Shown here: piece by piece, positions 1-9,717 of the stretch
Numbering within the stretch: position 1 is the stretch's first letter
Layout: every line of letters begins with the position of its first letter
Origin: Agapetus fuscipes
Taxonomy: Eukaryota > Arthropoda > Insecta > Trichoptera > Glossosomatidae
Length of the DNA stretch: 64,000 nt
Direction of reading: 5' to 3'
Assembly (NCBI GenBank): GCA_951799405.1
Contig: OX637363.1
Span: 2,232,001 to 2,296,000 of the forward strand
Made by a program: the position numbers and the translations under genes
Notes under the pieces: model-generated
The model's database searches: none
What the model saw: only the letters and a program-made list of their open reading frames with translations
What the model was told of the DNA's origin: nothing

Positions 1-480
1 GAAATTTACACGCGGAAAAATTAGCATAGGTGGGATGAAACAACCACACCAGCATTTATTGCTGCAATAATTGTTACATTTGTGCCGCTTCAGCACTTGT
101 CATAGAGCCAACCTGCTTAATTCCTCTTGAAGCCAAAAATTTTGTGGGAACGTGAACAGTTGATAATCTGCTTTCATCGTTGTTCTATATATTTACATAC
201 GGCAGGGAGCTGGTACAGTTGGTCAATTTGTAATTTTCAAAGGTTGATGCCACATTTGTTTTTTGAAATGCGTTAGATTGTGCCATACTCGTAGCTTCAG
301 GTTTGCAAAGCGATATTTCAAGTTTATACTTTGCTCGAAAGAGGCGTAACCAATATTTTCCAGCTTTTTGGTTCTTATCTCAACTCTGAGGATATTTTCT
401 TTAACAAAATTGGCTGTTTATTACCCTGTCAGGGGAAGTGTAAATTTAACATCTTTTAGAGCTACAGTAGAAATATCAGG
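1..480 (-). pseudogene. pogo/Tigger-like transposase fragment (DDE_1 family)
   Basis: Read on the minus strand, broken frames give the segments KPEATSMAQSN, then a spacer, then RGIKQVGSMTSAEA. These match the stretch of pogo/Tigger/jerky-type transposases that runs from the end of the DNA-binding region into the start of the DDE domain. Stop codons and frame changes interrupt it, so it is a dead copy. It runs off the left edge of the window. The gypsy element is inserted just to its right at 501. Family assignment is by motif recognition only. Confidence 0.6.
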
Positions 481-500
481 AATGGCTGACATAAAAGTAC

Positions 501-1018
501 TGTTACGAAATTAGGGTTCAATTGTCTTCAAATTAAAAATACACAGGTCTTCTTCAATAGTTATTTATTTTACACAGTTACAAAATTTATTTTTCACACT
601 ACTTTCTCGATTATTCCATTGGTTTCGGTTCACTGATCAGATGGCTTCGATGTGTTTGTTAGTCGCTATGATACTGCCCCGCTCTGCAGGCCATTCGCAC
701 CTTTATACTCTTCAGAGCAGTATGATCCAGAACTAAAGTCGCCAGACGGTTCCAGAGTAATTATTACTTCTCGACGCTTCACGTACTACCTAGAGATACA
801 ACCAAAATCCTACCTACAAATGTAACACAGTATTCCTATAATTATAACAAATACCTACTTAGCCTAGAGAATTCTACACTTATACATAATTATCGATCTT
901 ACCTACCAATACTTTTGAGGATTCTTATAACTATAACTATCCATACTTATTTCAATATTTATATTTACATAACACTATAACTACCCATACTTATTTCAAT
1001 ATTTATATTTACATAACA
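501..1018 (-). repeat. 3' LTR of the Ty3/gypsy element
   Basis: 518 bp, TG...CA ends. The last about 90 bp contain an internal tandem duplication of roughly 44 bp (units beginning ATAACTATCC and ATAACTACCC). Identical by eye to the LTR at 7295-7812. Confidence 0.96.
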
Positions 1019-1033
1019 CTACCCCCCACCTAG
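1019..1033 (-). other. Polypurine tract of the Ty3/gypsy element
   Basis: On the minus strand the run AGGTGGGGGGTAG abuts the 3' LTR. The Pol stop codon (1019-1021) lies inside it, so coding sequence runs right up to the LTR. Confidence 0.8.
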
Positions 1034-4000
1034 ACTGTTTCGTCCCGGAACAGTCTTGACTCTGTGTAGGTAGGGGCATGCTGATCCACGTCGACACCCT
1101 GTGGTCAGGAAGAAGTGGCAGTCCACGGATTTCTCCCCACTGGCTCTCGGCTGCGCTTGCTCGCAGCACACCATGACGCTGATGCCGACTCCCGAGAACA
1201 CTGCTTCAATCATACTCCGGATTATCCGCCAGTCTCGATTAGCGCGGCCGCCACCCATCTTCGGTATTGCCAGACGCGCCTGCTGATCCTCCAACATGTA
1301 GTCACGCAGCTCAACAAGGCCGTCCCACAATGCCTTGTAGTCCTCTTCCAGGTTGCTGGAATCCGGGACAACCAGGCAGTATGCTTGTTGACGCCCCTTC
1401 GGTAGTCTCAGAGCTCTTCCTCGCGGGCTGCTCGAGGGTTGCGGTTCTCCGAATTTGTATCGGAAGACCCGTGCAATTCCTCTAGACATATCTAGATCTT
1501 CCGGTACACTGCATGCCAGTGTGTGGTCCCTAGTGACCTCAAATAAGTCCTTGTGGACTTCTGTGGTCACTCCATGGCGAAACTTCTGCCCTGCCTTCGC
1601 GTTCTCCCAAAACGTCTCAAAGGCTGGTGATCTTTCGGATGCGACGCACTGTCGTACTTTTTGGGCTGGTTGGTCATCATTATCGCCTAGGTATGGTGAG
1701 AGGCGATTGTAGTGCACGACCCTTGGTTTTCCGTTTGGTCTCTTTTTTATGCGGTAGACCACATCGTTGATGCGCTCCAAGATCTCGTACGGCCCGTCCC
1801 AGGAACGCTGAAGTTTCGGACAGTATCCTTGGCGCCTCTTGGGGTCAAAAAGCCACACCCAGTCACCAGCTTTGTACCCCATGCTGTCAGCTCTGGTGTC
1901 ATAGCGCTCCTTCATTTGATCGCTGGCTTCCCCGATGTTCATGCGGACCTGATCATGGATGTCATCCAGCCTCCTGCGAAGGTCTGTCACATAGTCTTCT
2001 CCGGCTAGGTCTTCACCTGGTTTGCAGCCAAATTTGAGATCACAAGGAAGTCGCATTTCTCGCCCAAACAGTATGCTGCTGGGAGTCTTCTTCGTCGTTT
2101 CCTGAACAGCCGACCGGTAAGCCAATAAGAACAAAGGCAGATGTCGGTCCCAGTCCCGCTGATGGCTGGACACTACTTTGGCTAAGTACCTCCCCACGGT
2201 ACGGTTCATCCTTTCCACCATTCCATCAGACTGTGGATGTAGCGCAGTGGTCCTGGTCTTGTAGATCCCTAGCCGCTCACACATTTGCTGGAAGATAGCA
2301 GCTTCAAAGTTCCTTCCCTGATCAGAATGTAATTCCAGGGGTACGCCAAACCTGCTGATAAATTCGGTAACTAGAACTTCAGTCACGGTTACGGCCTCTT
2401 GGTTAGGGATTGAGTAAGCTTCCACCCACTTGCTGAAGTAATCCATCACCACCATGATGTACTTGTTACCCTTCTCAGTTGTAGGAAATGGGCCAGCTAT
2501 GTCGATGGCAATTCTTTCAAAGGGGCTGCCAACATTGTACTGACGCATTGGTGCTCGCCTTTTCCTTTGCGGTCCATTGGCCGTTGCACAGGTTACACAT
2601 TTTCGACACCAATCTTTGACGTCTTCGCTGCAGTTGATCCAGTAAAATCGCTCTTTCACTTTCTCCAGCGTCTTCTTAACGCCTAGATGTCCTCCAGAAG
2701 TTCCTCCATGCAGCAGTCCAAGGATTTCCGGTACTCGGCTCCTCGGAACGAGGGTTTGCTTTCTTCTAAGTGTGCCGTCTTCCTTCTCGATCTTTCGTTT
2801 CAGAAACCCTCCTTCTATCACTATGGATCCCCATTGAGCCCAATAAGCCTTGACAGTTGGTGATAAGGGGGCGAGTTTTTCCCAGGTTGGCCTTTCTCCT
2901 TCTCGCGCCCATTCCATCACATACTTCAAGTCCGGATCATTCAGTTGGTCTTGCGCCAATTTTTCATCTTGCCAGTCCTCATCTTCGGTGGTCGTCCTTT
3001 GGACAATTGCTACCTTGTCCTCCATCTTGCTGCAATGTTTGCAGTCACTGGCGCATGGTCGTCTGGATAATGCATCCGCATTTCGATGAAGCGTGCCAGG
3101 TCTATGTTCGGAGTCATAATCATACTCCTGGAGCCTTTCAATCCATCTAGCCACTTGCCCTTCTGGGTTTTTGAATTTCAGAAGCCAAACCAGTGCAGCA
3201 TGATCAGTCCGTAGTGTGAATTTTCTCCCGTACAAGTATTTGCGGAAGTGTTCCACTGATTTTATCACGGCAAGAAGCTCTCGTCTGGTCACGCAATAAT
3301 TTCGTTCTGGCTTGGAAAGCACTTTACTGAAGTAACCCAGAACAGTCTCATGCCCATCCTGTATTTGGGAAAGGACGCCTCCTATCCCCACATTACTAGC
3401 GTCGGTATCCAGGATGAATTTTCCATCTTTTCGTGGGTAGCTCAAGATGGGGGCACTTGTTAATCTTCCCTTAAGCTCTTCAAATGCTTGTGCGCAGGAA
3501 TCACTCCAATGGAAGCGAGTGTTTTCTTCCGTAAGCTTGGTGAGCGGTTTTGCAATGTCCGCAAATCTTGGCACAAACCTCCTGTAATAAGTGCACAGCC
3601 CCAGGAAACTCCTAGTTTCATGTTTGTCCTTCAGCACGGGCCAGTCTCTTACTGCCTTGATTTTGGCAGGGTCAACTTCAACTCCACGTTGAGAAACTAT
3701 GTGTCCCAGGTAATTCACTTGTTTCTTGAACAGGTTACACTTTTTCGGGTTGAGCTTCAGTCCAGCGTCTTGTAGTCGCCCGAAAACTTGCTCCAGATTT
3801 CTCAACTGATGGTTGAAGTCCTTTCCCAGGATGATTATGTCATCCAAGTATACCAGGCAGGTTTCCCATGATAGTCCTCGCAGCACATTCTCCATCAGCC
3901 TTTCAAACGTGGCGGGGGCATTGCATAAGCCAAATGGCATCACGGTGAACTGCCAAAGTCCAGATCCAGTCGAGAATGCAGTTTTCTCCTTATCTTTGGC

Positions 4001-5281
4001 ATCCAATTCAACTTGCCAGTAGCCACTTTTCAGGTCCAATGTGGAAAAAATGGTGCATCCTGCCAATGTGTCCAAGGTGTCGTCAATCCTTGGCAGAGGG
4101 TAACTATCCTTTTTCGTAACATCGTTGAGCAGTCTGTAGTCCACACAAAATCTCGTGGTACCATCCTTCTTTTTCACTAGTACCACCGGGGATGTCCAAG
4201 GGCTACTTGATGGTTCTATGATGCCATCCTTGCTCATGTCTTTGATGATCTTGTCAGCTTCTTCCCGCTTTGCAAAGGGTAGTCTTCTTGGAGCCTGTTT
4301 TATTGGTCTCGCTTCTCCGGTGTCTATGCTATGTCGCACTACCTTGGTTCTTCCCAGACGGCCATTAGAGTCCTCGAAAATGTTCTGGTAGCGGCAGATC
4401 AAACTCCTCACTCTCCGTTTGTTTTCCTCGGTTAGACCTTGGGAAGCGTCGTGGACCAGGGCTTCCAATTGTGTTGACAATTTGTTTCCTTCGCATGACA
4501 TGTTTGTCATCTGTTGCACAATGGAAGTTATCCTCTCACATCTGCCCAAAACAAAACCTTCATTCATTTTAACTGGGTAGCTGTTCACATTCATGATCTT
4601 GACAGGAATGGTCTCCTTTGCGCGAATCACTGTTCTTGCCACCATGACTCCTTTGTTAACATTGTCCATGTTCTCCGGTTCTATCATACAGATTTGGTCA
4701 TTTGTACTACTGGAATCCAGGCGGGCACTCACTATCATCTCGGATCGCCCCTTCACTTCGGTATTCTTGGCTAGGATAACACGTGCAGCCAGTTCTTTCC
4801 GTCTTTGCAGGATGACTTCTTCATTTCCAATTTTAATGGACCCTTTCTTTAAATTGAAACTGCACCCAAATCTGTCCAGTATGTCCATTCCCAATATAAC
4901 GTCTTCTTCAATGTTGGCCACCAACGTCCGATGATCAAAAGTGGTGCTGCCAATTTGGAAGGTGGCAATCGTCTCCCCATACACCTGTGCTGACTCTCCC
5001 GTGGCGGTGTGCAGAGACCACTTTGTTGGTGCAATCTGCTTACCTCGTGCCACTATGTCGCGTCTCAGAATTGTCCTGGTTGCTCCCGTGTCCACCAGTA
5101 GTTCACGAGTTACTCCATCTATTATGCCATTGATAAAAATGCTGCTGGCTTTTCCTCTCACGGTTGCGACAGTAGCAGCAGATTTCAGGGCCTCTCCAGC
5201 GTGGGTCAACGGTTGCCCCTTCCCATTAACCCTTTCTAGTTTTCCGCAGCCTGTTTTCTGGGTTTCTGAGGCTTGGGACAC
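1019..5281 (-). CDS. pol: Pol polyprotein: protease, RT, RNase H, integrase, C-terminal CCCH finger
   Basis: Pol makes the enzymes for retrotransposition. Numbered from 5281, the aspartic protease active site DTGA is at 64-67, RT at about 345-520 with YLDD at 478-481, RNase H at about 620-740 (DTDAS), the integrase HHCC finger at about 865-900, the DDE triad at about D927, D987 and E1023, and a GPY/F-type module at about 1130-1175. A further tail of about 230 residues ends in a CX7CX5CX3H zinc finger (1388-1406), which is not part of the usual Ty3/gypsy Pol. There is no ATG at the frame start (the codon at 5281 is GTG). The frame is open only from about 5288, overlaps Gag by about 50 nt and is offset by -1, so expression by -1 frameshifting is likely. 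No classical slippery heptamer is obvious. The frame is uninterrupted over 1420 codons. Confidence 0.96.
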   Translation of the reverse strand: MSQASETQKTGCGKLERVNGKGQPLTHAGEALKSAATVATVRGKASSIFINGIIDGVTRELLVDTGATRTILRRDIVARGKQIAPTKWSLHTATGESAQVYGETIATFQIGSTTFDHRTLVANIEEDVILGMDILDRFGCSFNLKKGSIKIGNEEVILQRRKELAARVILAKNTEVKGRSEMIVSARLDSSSTNDQICMIEPENMDNVNKGVMVARTVIRAKETIPVKIMNVNSYPVKMNEGFVLGRCERITSIVQQMTNMSCEGNKLSTQLEALVHDASQGLTEENKRRVRSLICRYQNIFEDSNGRLGRTKVVRHSIDTGEARPIKQAPRRLPFAKREEADKIIKDMSKDGIIEPSSSPWTSPVVLVKKKDGTTRFCVDYRLLNDVTKKDSYPLPRIDDTLDTLAGCTIFSTLDLKSGYWQVELDAKDKEKTAFSTGSGLWQFTVMPFGLCNAPATFERLMENVLRGLSWETCLVYLDDIIILGKDFNHQLRNLEQVFGRLQDAGLKLNPKKCNLFKKQVNYLGHIVSQRGVEVDPAKIKAVRDWPVLKDKHETRSFLGLCTYYRRFVPRFADIAKPLTKLTEENTRFHWSDSCAQAFEELKGRLTSAPILSYPRKDGKFILDTDASNVGIGGVLSQIQDGHETVLGYFSKVLSKPERNYCVTRRELLAVIKSVEHFRKYLYGRKFTLRTDHAALVWLLKFKNPEGQVARWIERLQEYDYDSEHRPGTLHRNADALSRRPCASDCKHCSKMEDKVAIVQRTTTEDEDWQDEKLAQDQLNDPDLKYVMEWAREGERPTWEKLAPLSPTVKAYWAQWGSIVIEGGFLKRKIEKEDGTLRRKQTLVPRSRVPEILGLLHGGTSGGHLGVKKTLEKVKERFYWINCSEDVKDWCRKCVTCATANGPQRKRRAPMRQYNVGSPFERIAIDIAGPFPTTEKGNKYIMVVMDYFSKWVEAYSIPNQEAVTVTEVLVTEFISRFGVPLELHSDQGRNFEAAIFQQMCERLGIYKTRTTALHPQSDGMVERMNRTVGRYLAKVVSSHQRDWDRHLPLFLLAYRSAVQETTKKTPSSILFGREMRLPCDLKFGCKPGEDLAGEDYVTDLRRRLDDIHDQVRMNIGEASDQMKERYDTRADSMGYKAGDWVWLFDPKRRQGYCPKLQRSWDGPYEILERINDVVYRIKKRPNGKPRVVHYNRLSPYLGDNDDQPAQKVRQCVASERSPAFETFWENAKAGQKFRHGVTTEVHKDLFEVTRDHTLACSVPEDLDMSRGIARVFRYKFGEPQPSSSPRGRALRLPKGRQQAYCLVVPDSSNLEEDYKALWDGLVELRDYMLEDQQARLAIPKMGGGRANRDWRIIRSMIEAVFSGVGISVMVCCEQAQPRASGEKSVDCHFFLTTGCRRGSACPYLHRVKTVPGRNSLGGG

Positions 5282-6612
5282 TTGGTGCTAAGGTGGCCCA
5301 GCTGTCCGCAGTTCCAGCAGCGTGGGTCTCGTCTTCGAGGTCTCAGACGTTCCAGCACTTTTTCAATTAGCTCCTCGGTTGTAGGTAGCTTGACCTCCTC
5401 TGCCTCGACTGCACGAACCCTGGCGTGGCCCCTGATGGACTGTTTGACAGCCTCAAACTCGAGAGCTTGGCTGAGCGCCTCGTTCAAAGCCTTGGGATGG
5501 GCCAGTTTTACGGCTTGTTGCGTCTCCCATTCCCGCAATCCATTTAGGAACTTGTCCACTGCCAAGCTCTCACAGATGTCGTCGGAGGCTGTCGGGTAAG
5601 CGTCTCGTACCAGGCGGGCGATGTCCATTTCAAACTCCTGGAGGCTCTCGTTGGGCTTCTGCACCCTTGTGTTCAGCTGCGACTTGTACAGCTGCTCCAG
5701 GCACTTGTGGCCATAGCGCATATCCAAGCGCTGCTTCAGCTGCCCAAAGTCACCACGGTTGTCCAGGGGTATGGCCTGCAGAACCCTGAGAGCGTCTCCT
5801 CGGAGCGACAGGCTGAGAACCGAAGCCTTCTTCTGCTGGCTCCAGGCTCCCATCATGGCAGCCGTTTCAAAGAGGGTCAAATACTCCTCCCACGACGTCT
5901 TCCCGTCGAAGGTCGGGAGGTTGTGCTTCGCCAGCGAAGGGTCATCATCCCCTCTAGTGACCCTGGTTGGAGTTGAGCATCCCTGGTCGGTCTCGTCGTG
6001 AAGGCCTTTGGGGGATATTCTGGTGGACTCCATCTGGCCCTTGTCGGCCAGCTCGGCACGCAGATGTACCTCCAGATTTGACATCCGAGTCTCCATTTCC
6101 CCCTTCAGGGCTGTCATCTTCTCCTCCATTTCTCCCTTCAGGGTTGTGAGATTCTCGTTCATCTTCTCTTTCATGTTGGCGAGGTCTTCCTGCAGGGCCT
6201 TGGCGTTTTCAGCCATCTCCACTTTCAGGTCCGTCAGGTTCTCCTGCAGGGTCTTGGCGTTGTCAGCCATCTTCTCCTCCAGCCCGGTCAGGTCCTCCTT
6301 CAGGGTCTTGGCGTTGCCAGCCATCTTCTCCTCCAGCCCGGTCAGGTCCTCCTTCACGGTCTTGGCGTTGTCAGCCATCTCAGTCTTCAGTCCTGTCAGG
6401 TTACTGTTGATGCTGATATTTAGCTCGTCCAAGGCGCGGTCCCCTCCAGACGCCATGACAAAATATGCCGGGTCTTCGCCTGACTGTTCCAAGGCCTCTA
6501 TGAGGCGTGCTTGTAAGGCTGCCTTTCCTCCTGAGGTCTCCAGGTCCCTCTCCAGAAGCTCATTTTTAAGCTCAGTGACTTTGAGGTCCTTGACGTTCAC
6601 TCTAGTTGCCAT
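5236..6612 (-). CDS. gag: Gag with N-terminal SAP domain, coiled coil and CCHC knuckle
   Basis: Gag forms the particle and binds the RNA. The first ATG is at 6612 (an in-frame TTG lies four codons upstream), giving 458 residues. Residues about 5-45 match the SAP DNA-binding motif (DLKVTELKNELLERDL, then a GGKAALQARL turn). Residues about 65-190 are a heptad-rich coiled coil made of roughly 18-residue repeats around the motif NAKTLKEDLTGLEEKM. A retrotransposon Gag domain follows at about 235-380, and a CX2CX4HX4C knuckle (CWNCGQLGHLSTKC) sits near the C-terminus. A SAP domain in Gag is unusual and could help nuclear retention or chromatin contact; that role is inference. Confidence 0.94.
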   Translation of the reverse strand: MATRVNVKDLKVTELKNELLERDLETSGGKAALQARLIEALEQSGEDPAYFVMASGGDRALDELNISINSNLTGLKTEMADNAKTVKEDLTGLEEKMAGNAKTLKEDLTGLEEKMADNAKTLQENLTDLKVEMAENAKALQEDLANMKEKMNENLTTLKGEMEEKMTALKGEMETRMSNLEVHLRAELADKGQMESTRISPKGLHDETDQGCSTPTRVTRGDDDPSLAKHNLPTFDGKTSWEEYLTLFETAAMMGAWSQQKKASVLSLSLRGDALRVLQAIPLDNRGDFGQLKQRLDMRYGHKCLEQLYKSQLNTRVQKPNESLQEFEMDIARLVRDAYPTASDDICESLAVDKFLNGLREWETQQAVKLAHPKALNEALSQALEFEAVKQSIRGHARVRAVEAEEVKLPTTEELIEKVLERLRPRRRDPRCWNCGQLGHLSTKCPKPQKPRKQAAEN

Positions 6613-6624
6613 TTTTTTTTTCAA

Positions 6625-7274
6625 AATTTACGTCAAAACAAAAATATTTTCAAATTTATTTAATACAAGTTTTGAGTTTTATATATATAGCTGTTTTGAA
6701 TACGTACTTTAGCAAAAATAATAATTTGTCTGATTACACTGATTGGTAGGTAGGTACTGTCTTTTAATATTTATTTTTAATTCACCAATATTTTTAACAT
6801 AATAATGTCTGATAGTACATAATTATTTATTTCGTCTCAAGTCTTTCAAACACACAGGTAGGTACTTAATGTACATTCACACACTTGTAAACAAAGGATA
6901 GTTATTCAAAAACTTTTTCTCGATGAATCTGGAACGTTCTTTTGTAATATTTTTCAAGATTTTTATTTATTTATTTTATTTTTTTTAATCACACACAATA
7001 ATAAAAAAACTATGGTCCAATTTGATGACTTTCTCAATGCGGTAAAATAGTCATTATGTTATGTCCAGAATTATGTCCAGAATTATGTTCCATATGATGT
7101 TCCAGAATTTATAAGCAACTTGCTTTTGCGTCTTTTCTTTTAACAAAAATTTATTTAAACACTTGTTTTCACAAAAGTCAGTTCACACAAAGTTCAATTT
7201 AAATAAAGTTCATTTTAACACTATTTAATTTATTTTATTTATTTTTAGACAGAAGATCTTAATTTTTCTTGACA
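6625..7274 (-). other. Non-coding leader of the Ty3/gypsy element
   Basis: About 650 bp of AT-rich sequence between the primer-binding site and the Gag start. No open frame or recognised motif was seen. A short direct repeat (ATGTCCAGAATTATGT) occurs near 7060-7090. It probably holds packaging and dimerisation signals, by analogy only. Confidence 0.5.
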
Positions 7275-7292
7275 ATTCCGCACCTGACGCCA
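7275..7292 (-). other. Primer-binding site of the Ty3/gypsy element
   Basis: Two bases inside the 5' LTR, the minus strand reads TGGCGTCAGGTGCGGAA. It starts with TGG, as expected for pairing to a tRNA CCA end. The tRNA was not identified. Confidence 0.75.
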
Positions 7293-7294
7293 AT

Positions 7295-7812
7295 TGTTAC
7301 GAAATTAGGGTTCAATTGTCTTCAAATTAAAAATACACAGGTCTTCTTCAATAGTTATTTATTTTACACAGTTACAAAATTTATTTTTCACACTACTTTC
7401 TCGATTATTCCATTGGTTTCGGTTCACTGATCAGATGGCTTCGATGTGTTTGTTAGTCGCTATGATACTGCCCCGCTCTGCAGGCCATTCGCACCTTTAT
7501 ACTCTTCAGAGCAGTATGATCCAGAACTAAAGTCGCCAGACGGTTCCAGAGTAATTATTACTTCTCGACGCTTCACGTACTACCTAGAGATACAACCAAA
7601 ATCCTACCTACAAATGTAACACAGTATTCCTATAATTATAACAAATACCTACTTAGCCTAGAGAATTCTACACTTATACATAATTATCGATCTTACCTAC
7701 CAATACTTTTGAGGATTCTTATAACTATAACTATCCATACTTATTTCAATATTTATATTTACATAACACTATAACTACCCATACTTATTTCAATATTTAT
7801 ATTTACATAACA
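7295..7812 (-). repeat. 5' LTR of the Ty3/gypsy element
   Basis: 518 bp, the same length as the LTR at 501-1018, with no mismatch found by eye. It should hold the promoter for the Gag-Pol transcript. Confidence 0.96.
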
Positions 7813-8084
7813 GTACTGAAAAAAAAAACCTTTTTTACGGAGAAAACTAATAGTTATCTCTTTTTTTTTTGTATAAATTTTATTTAAAAACAGTTTTGAT
7901 AAATACAGCTATAATATTATAAATACGTCCTTCTCGCTAGAAGGACAAAGATATACTGATTCTTACATTATCAAAAATCTGAATACCTTCCCAACATAGA
8001 ATATATTAGATGTTTTGGCAGCAGTAAATTTAACCAAGAGGAAGCTCCCTTCACCAGAATCTCCATTTAAATCATTAACGCACA

Positions 8085-8530
8085 TCTTCCTCTTGAATAA
8101 ATAATTAAGTATTCAAATTCACCATCTGAATCTGATGAATCCTGCAATACGGTTCTTCTTCTGATTCATCTTCGCTGATCATCAAGTCTTGATGTATACT
8201 TCTAGGTTTTTAGCCAGCTTTTTAGTTTGATCAACCTTTTTTCCTACCCTTTCTTATGTCACTCCTTTTTCCGGCCTTCGGAAAACCTTTGAAATTCAGA
8301 GGGCTAACAAATATACCAGATGATGCTGACGGCTGATCAGCTATGATAACAATCTCATTTTTTCCGGCAGCTTGAGAAGGCAAACTTTTGTCTATGTCCT
8401 CAACATCTTGAATGTTAAAAGTGGTGATATGAGATTCGGCGCAAACGCCAACGCAGAAATCATCTTAAATTTTATTGCATTTTCCAGGTGGTCGCCCAAC
8501 ATAGGAAAAATAATATTATTAAAAGTTGTA
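8085..8530 (-). pseudogene. C-terminal fragment of a pogo-like transposase
   Basis: Minus-strand frames give VSPLNFKGFPKAGKRSD, then a GRKKG patch, then DESEEEP. This is the basic and acidic tail typical of pogo/Tigger transposases. Stops and frame changes break it. It lies on the opposite side of the gypsy element from the fragment at 1-480, but in the wrong order to be the other half of the same copy (tail upstream of middle), so a second copy or a rearrangement is needed. Confidence 0.5.
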
Positions 8531-8639
8531 TGCTATGCCCCCTAAATAGACCTCTAAGGATTGTCTGTTTTCCCAGTCGGCAGTTATAACTTCTATCCTT
8601 TGTGCAAGTTTTAAGTAATTTAGTCATCTCTTTTCCCAA

Positions 8640-9060
8640 TAACTCCAGAATTTAATTCAAGTACAACTTCCATCAAGAAACGTCGCTTCTATTAGGGTTT
8701 CCTGTGACTTTATATTCTCCTGGAATATCAACTTCATCCCTGGATCGTGGTAAAGGAAGTGACACATTAACCTTGTTTCTCTGCCTTTGGATTGTTCGTT
8801 TTATACTGTCTATTTTGGGTAGTCTCTCCTTGGCCACATCTGATGCATTTATTAAAACTGTCTGGAGAATGTATGTGCTTGCATTGGCCGAGATGACAAA
8901 TGTCGCAAGCCATTGTTTAAGTTCCTTATTTCGCAATTTAATTTGTTAGGTGGATGGTTGAGCTCCATTGACTGATGACACTCGCGTCTGTGGTCTTTTT
9001 TTATGCCGCGGCCGCGAAATCTTCCTCTTTGTTCACACCTCCAATATTCTGTCATTCCAT
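8640..9060 (-). pseudogene. FLYWCH/MULE-type transposon protein fragment
   Basis: One frame carries YWRCEQRGRFRGRGI, the core of a FLYWCH zinc finger. The next carries NASDVAKERLPKIDSIKRT followed by a conserved RQRN stretch that usually follows FLYWCH in Mutator-like (MULE/Phantom) elements of insects. Frame breaks separate the two pieces. The catalytic domain is missing. Confidence 0.65.
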
Positions 9061-9159
9061 CAGGAGCAGAAGTGTGTTTTGTGTAAGAATAGCCAACATT
9101 TATTTATACAAATTCTTACATTTTTATCACTTAAGCCACGTCTTTTTGGGCATGTTATC

Positions 9160-9415
9160 ATGCCCGCAAATGAAAACAGTCGTTCAACGGGAGCCCAAGA
9201 ACAAAGTGGTGTGTTGTATTCTTAAAAAAGAGCGGACACCGCCGCAACATCTTTAGATCCGTATCGGGGTCAGCGAGATACGCATACACCTCAGACGGTA
9301 CCTCTCTATGCACCTTTTGCTTTCCAATTGGTTGCTCTGAAAAACCAAAATGATCATTTTGTTGACGTGATGCAACCTTTAATTGCGGCTTCAAGGGACT
9401 CGCGGTTGTTGAAAT
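9160..9415 (-). pseudogene. hAT transposase C-terminal fragment, copy 1
   Basis: The frame PSEVYAYLADPDTDLKMLRR leads into the hAT dimerisation region; after a shift the next frame reads EYNTPLCSWAPVERLFSFAG, the conserved end of that domain. A close relative lies at 25979-26242. A short deletion (poly-A stretch near 9225) breaks this copy. The copia LTR begins directly after it at 9418. Confidence 0.65.
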
Positions 9416-9417
9416 TA

Positions 9418-9588
9418 TGTTGAAACGGCAGGATAATTAGATAATATTAATTTATTTCGCACAGACTTTTTTACAACAGCATATTGTTTTCACTCAAAGG
9501 ACATTCCTTTGTTTTTTATATTCAAAAACAGTGTTCTATATTCAAACTTATTCTAACTAAATATTTGTTTCATTTATTAAATTCAACA
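9418..9588 (-). repeat. 3' LTR of the copia element
   Basis: 171 bp with inverted ends TGTTGAA and TTCAACA. The minus-strand purine-rich run AAGGTAGTG (9589-9597) abuts it as the likely polypurine tract. No second copy is present in the window, so the LTR call rests on the ends and the tract. Confidence 0.65.
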
Positions 9589-9717
9589 CACTACCTTAAT
9601 GAATGAAATAAACTAAAATAATAATGAACATAAAATAAAGAATTACACAATAATAATAACATAATGATTTTCTAATTTTAACAATGGTTGGAATAAATAA
9701 AGCAAACACTCAATTAA

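Larger units (their letters stand above)
501..7812 (-). mobile_element. Complete Ty3/gypsy LTR retrotransposon (7.3 kb)
   Basis: Two 518-bp direct repeats that start TGTTACG and end ATAACA bound the element, and the 4-bp sequence GTAC lies outside each end (497-500 and 7813-7816) as a target-site duplication. On the minus strand the order is 5' LTR, primer-binding site, Gag, Pol (protease, RT, RNase H, integrase), polypurine tract, 3' LTR. There is no env. Both reading frames are open and the LTRs look identical by eye, so the insertion is recent and may be competent. Sequence order of the domains (RT-RH-IN) is that of the Ty3/gypsy superfamily. Confidence 0.97.

Noticed and set aside
5236..5290. 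Classical -1 slippery heptamer at the Gag/Pol overlap
   Set aside because: The frames are offset by -1, but no X XXY YYZ site is clear; GGAAAAC just before the Gag stop is only a partial fit, so no site is called.
6008..6712. 234-codon plus-strand frame rich in Ser and Phe
   Set aside because: It is the antisense of the Gag coiled-coil repeats.
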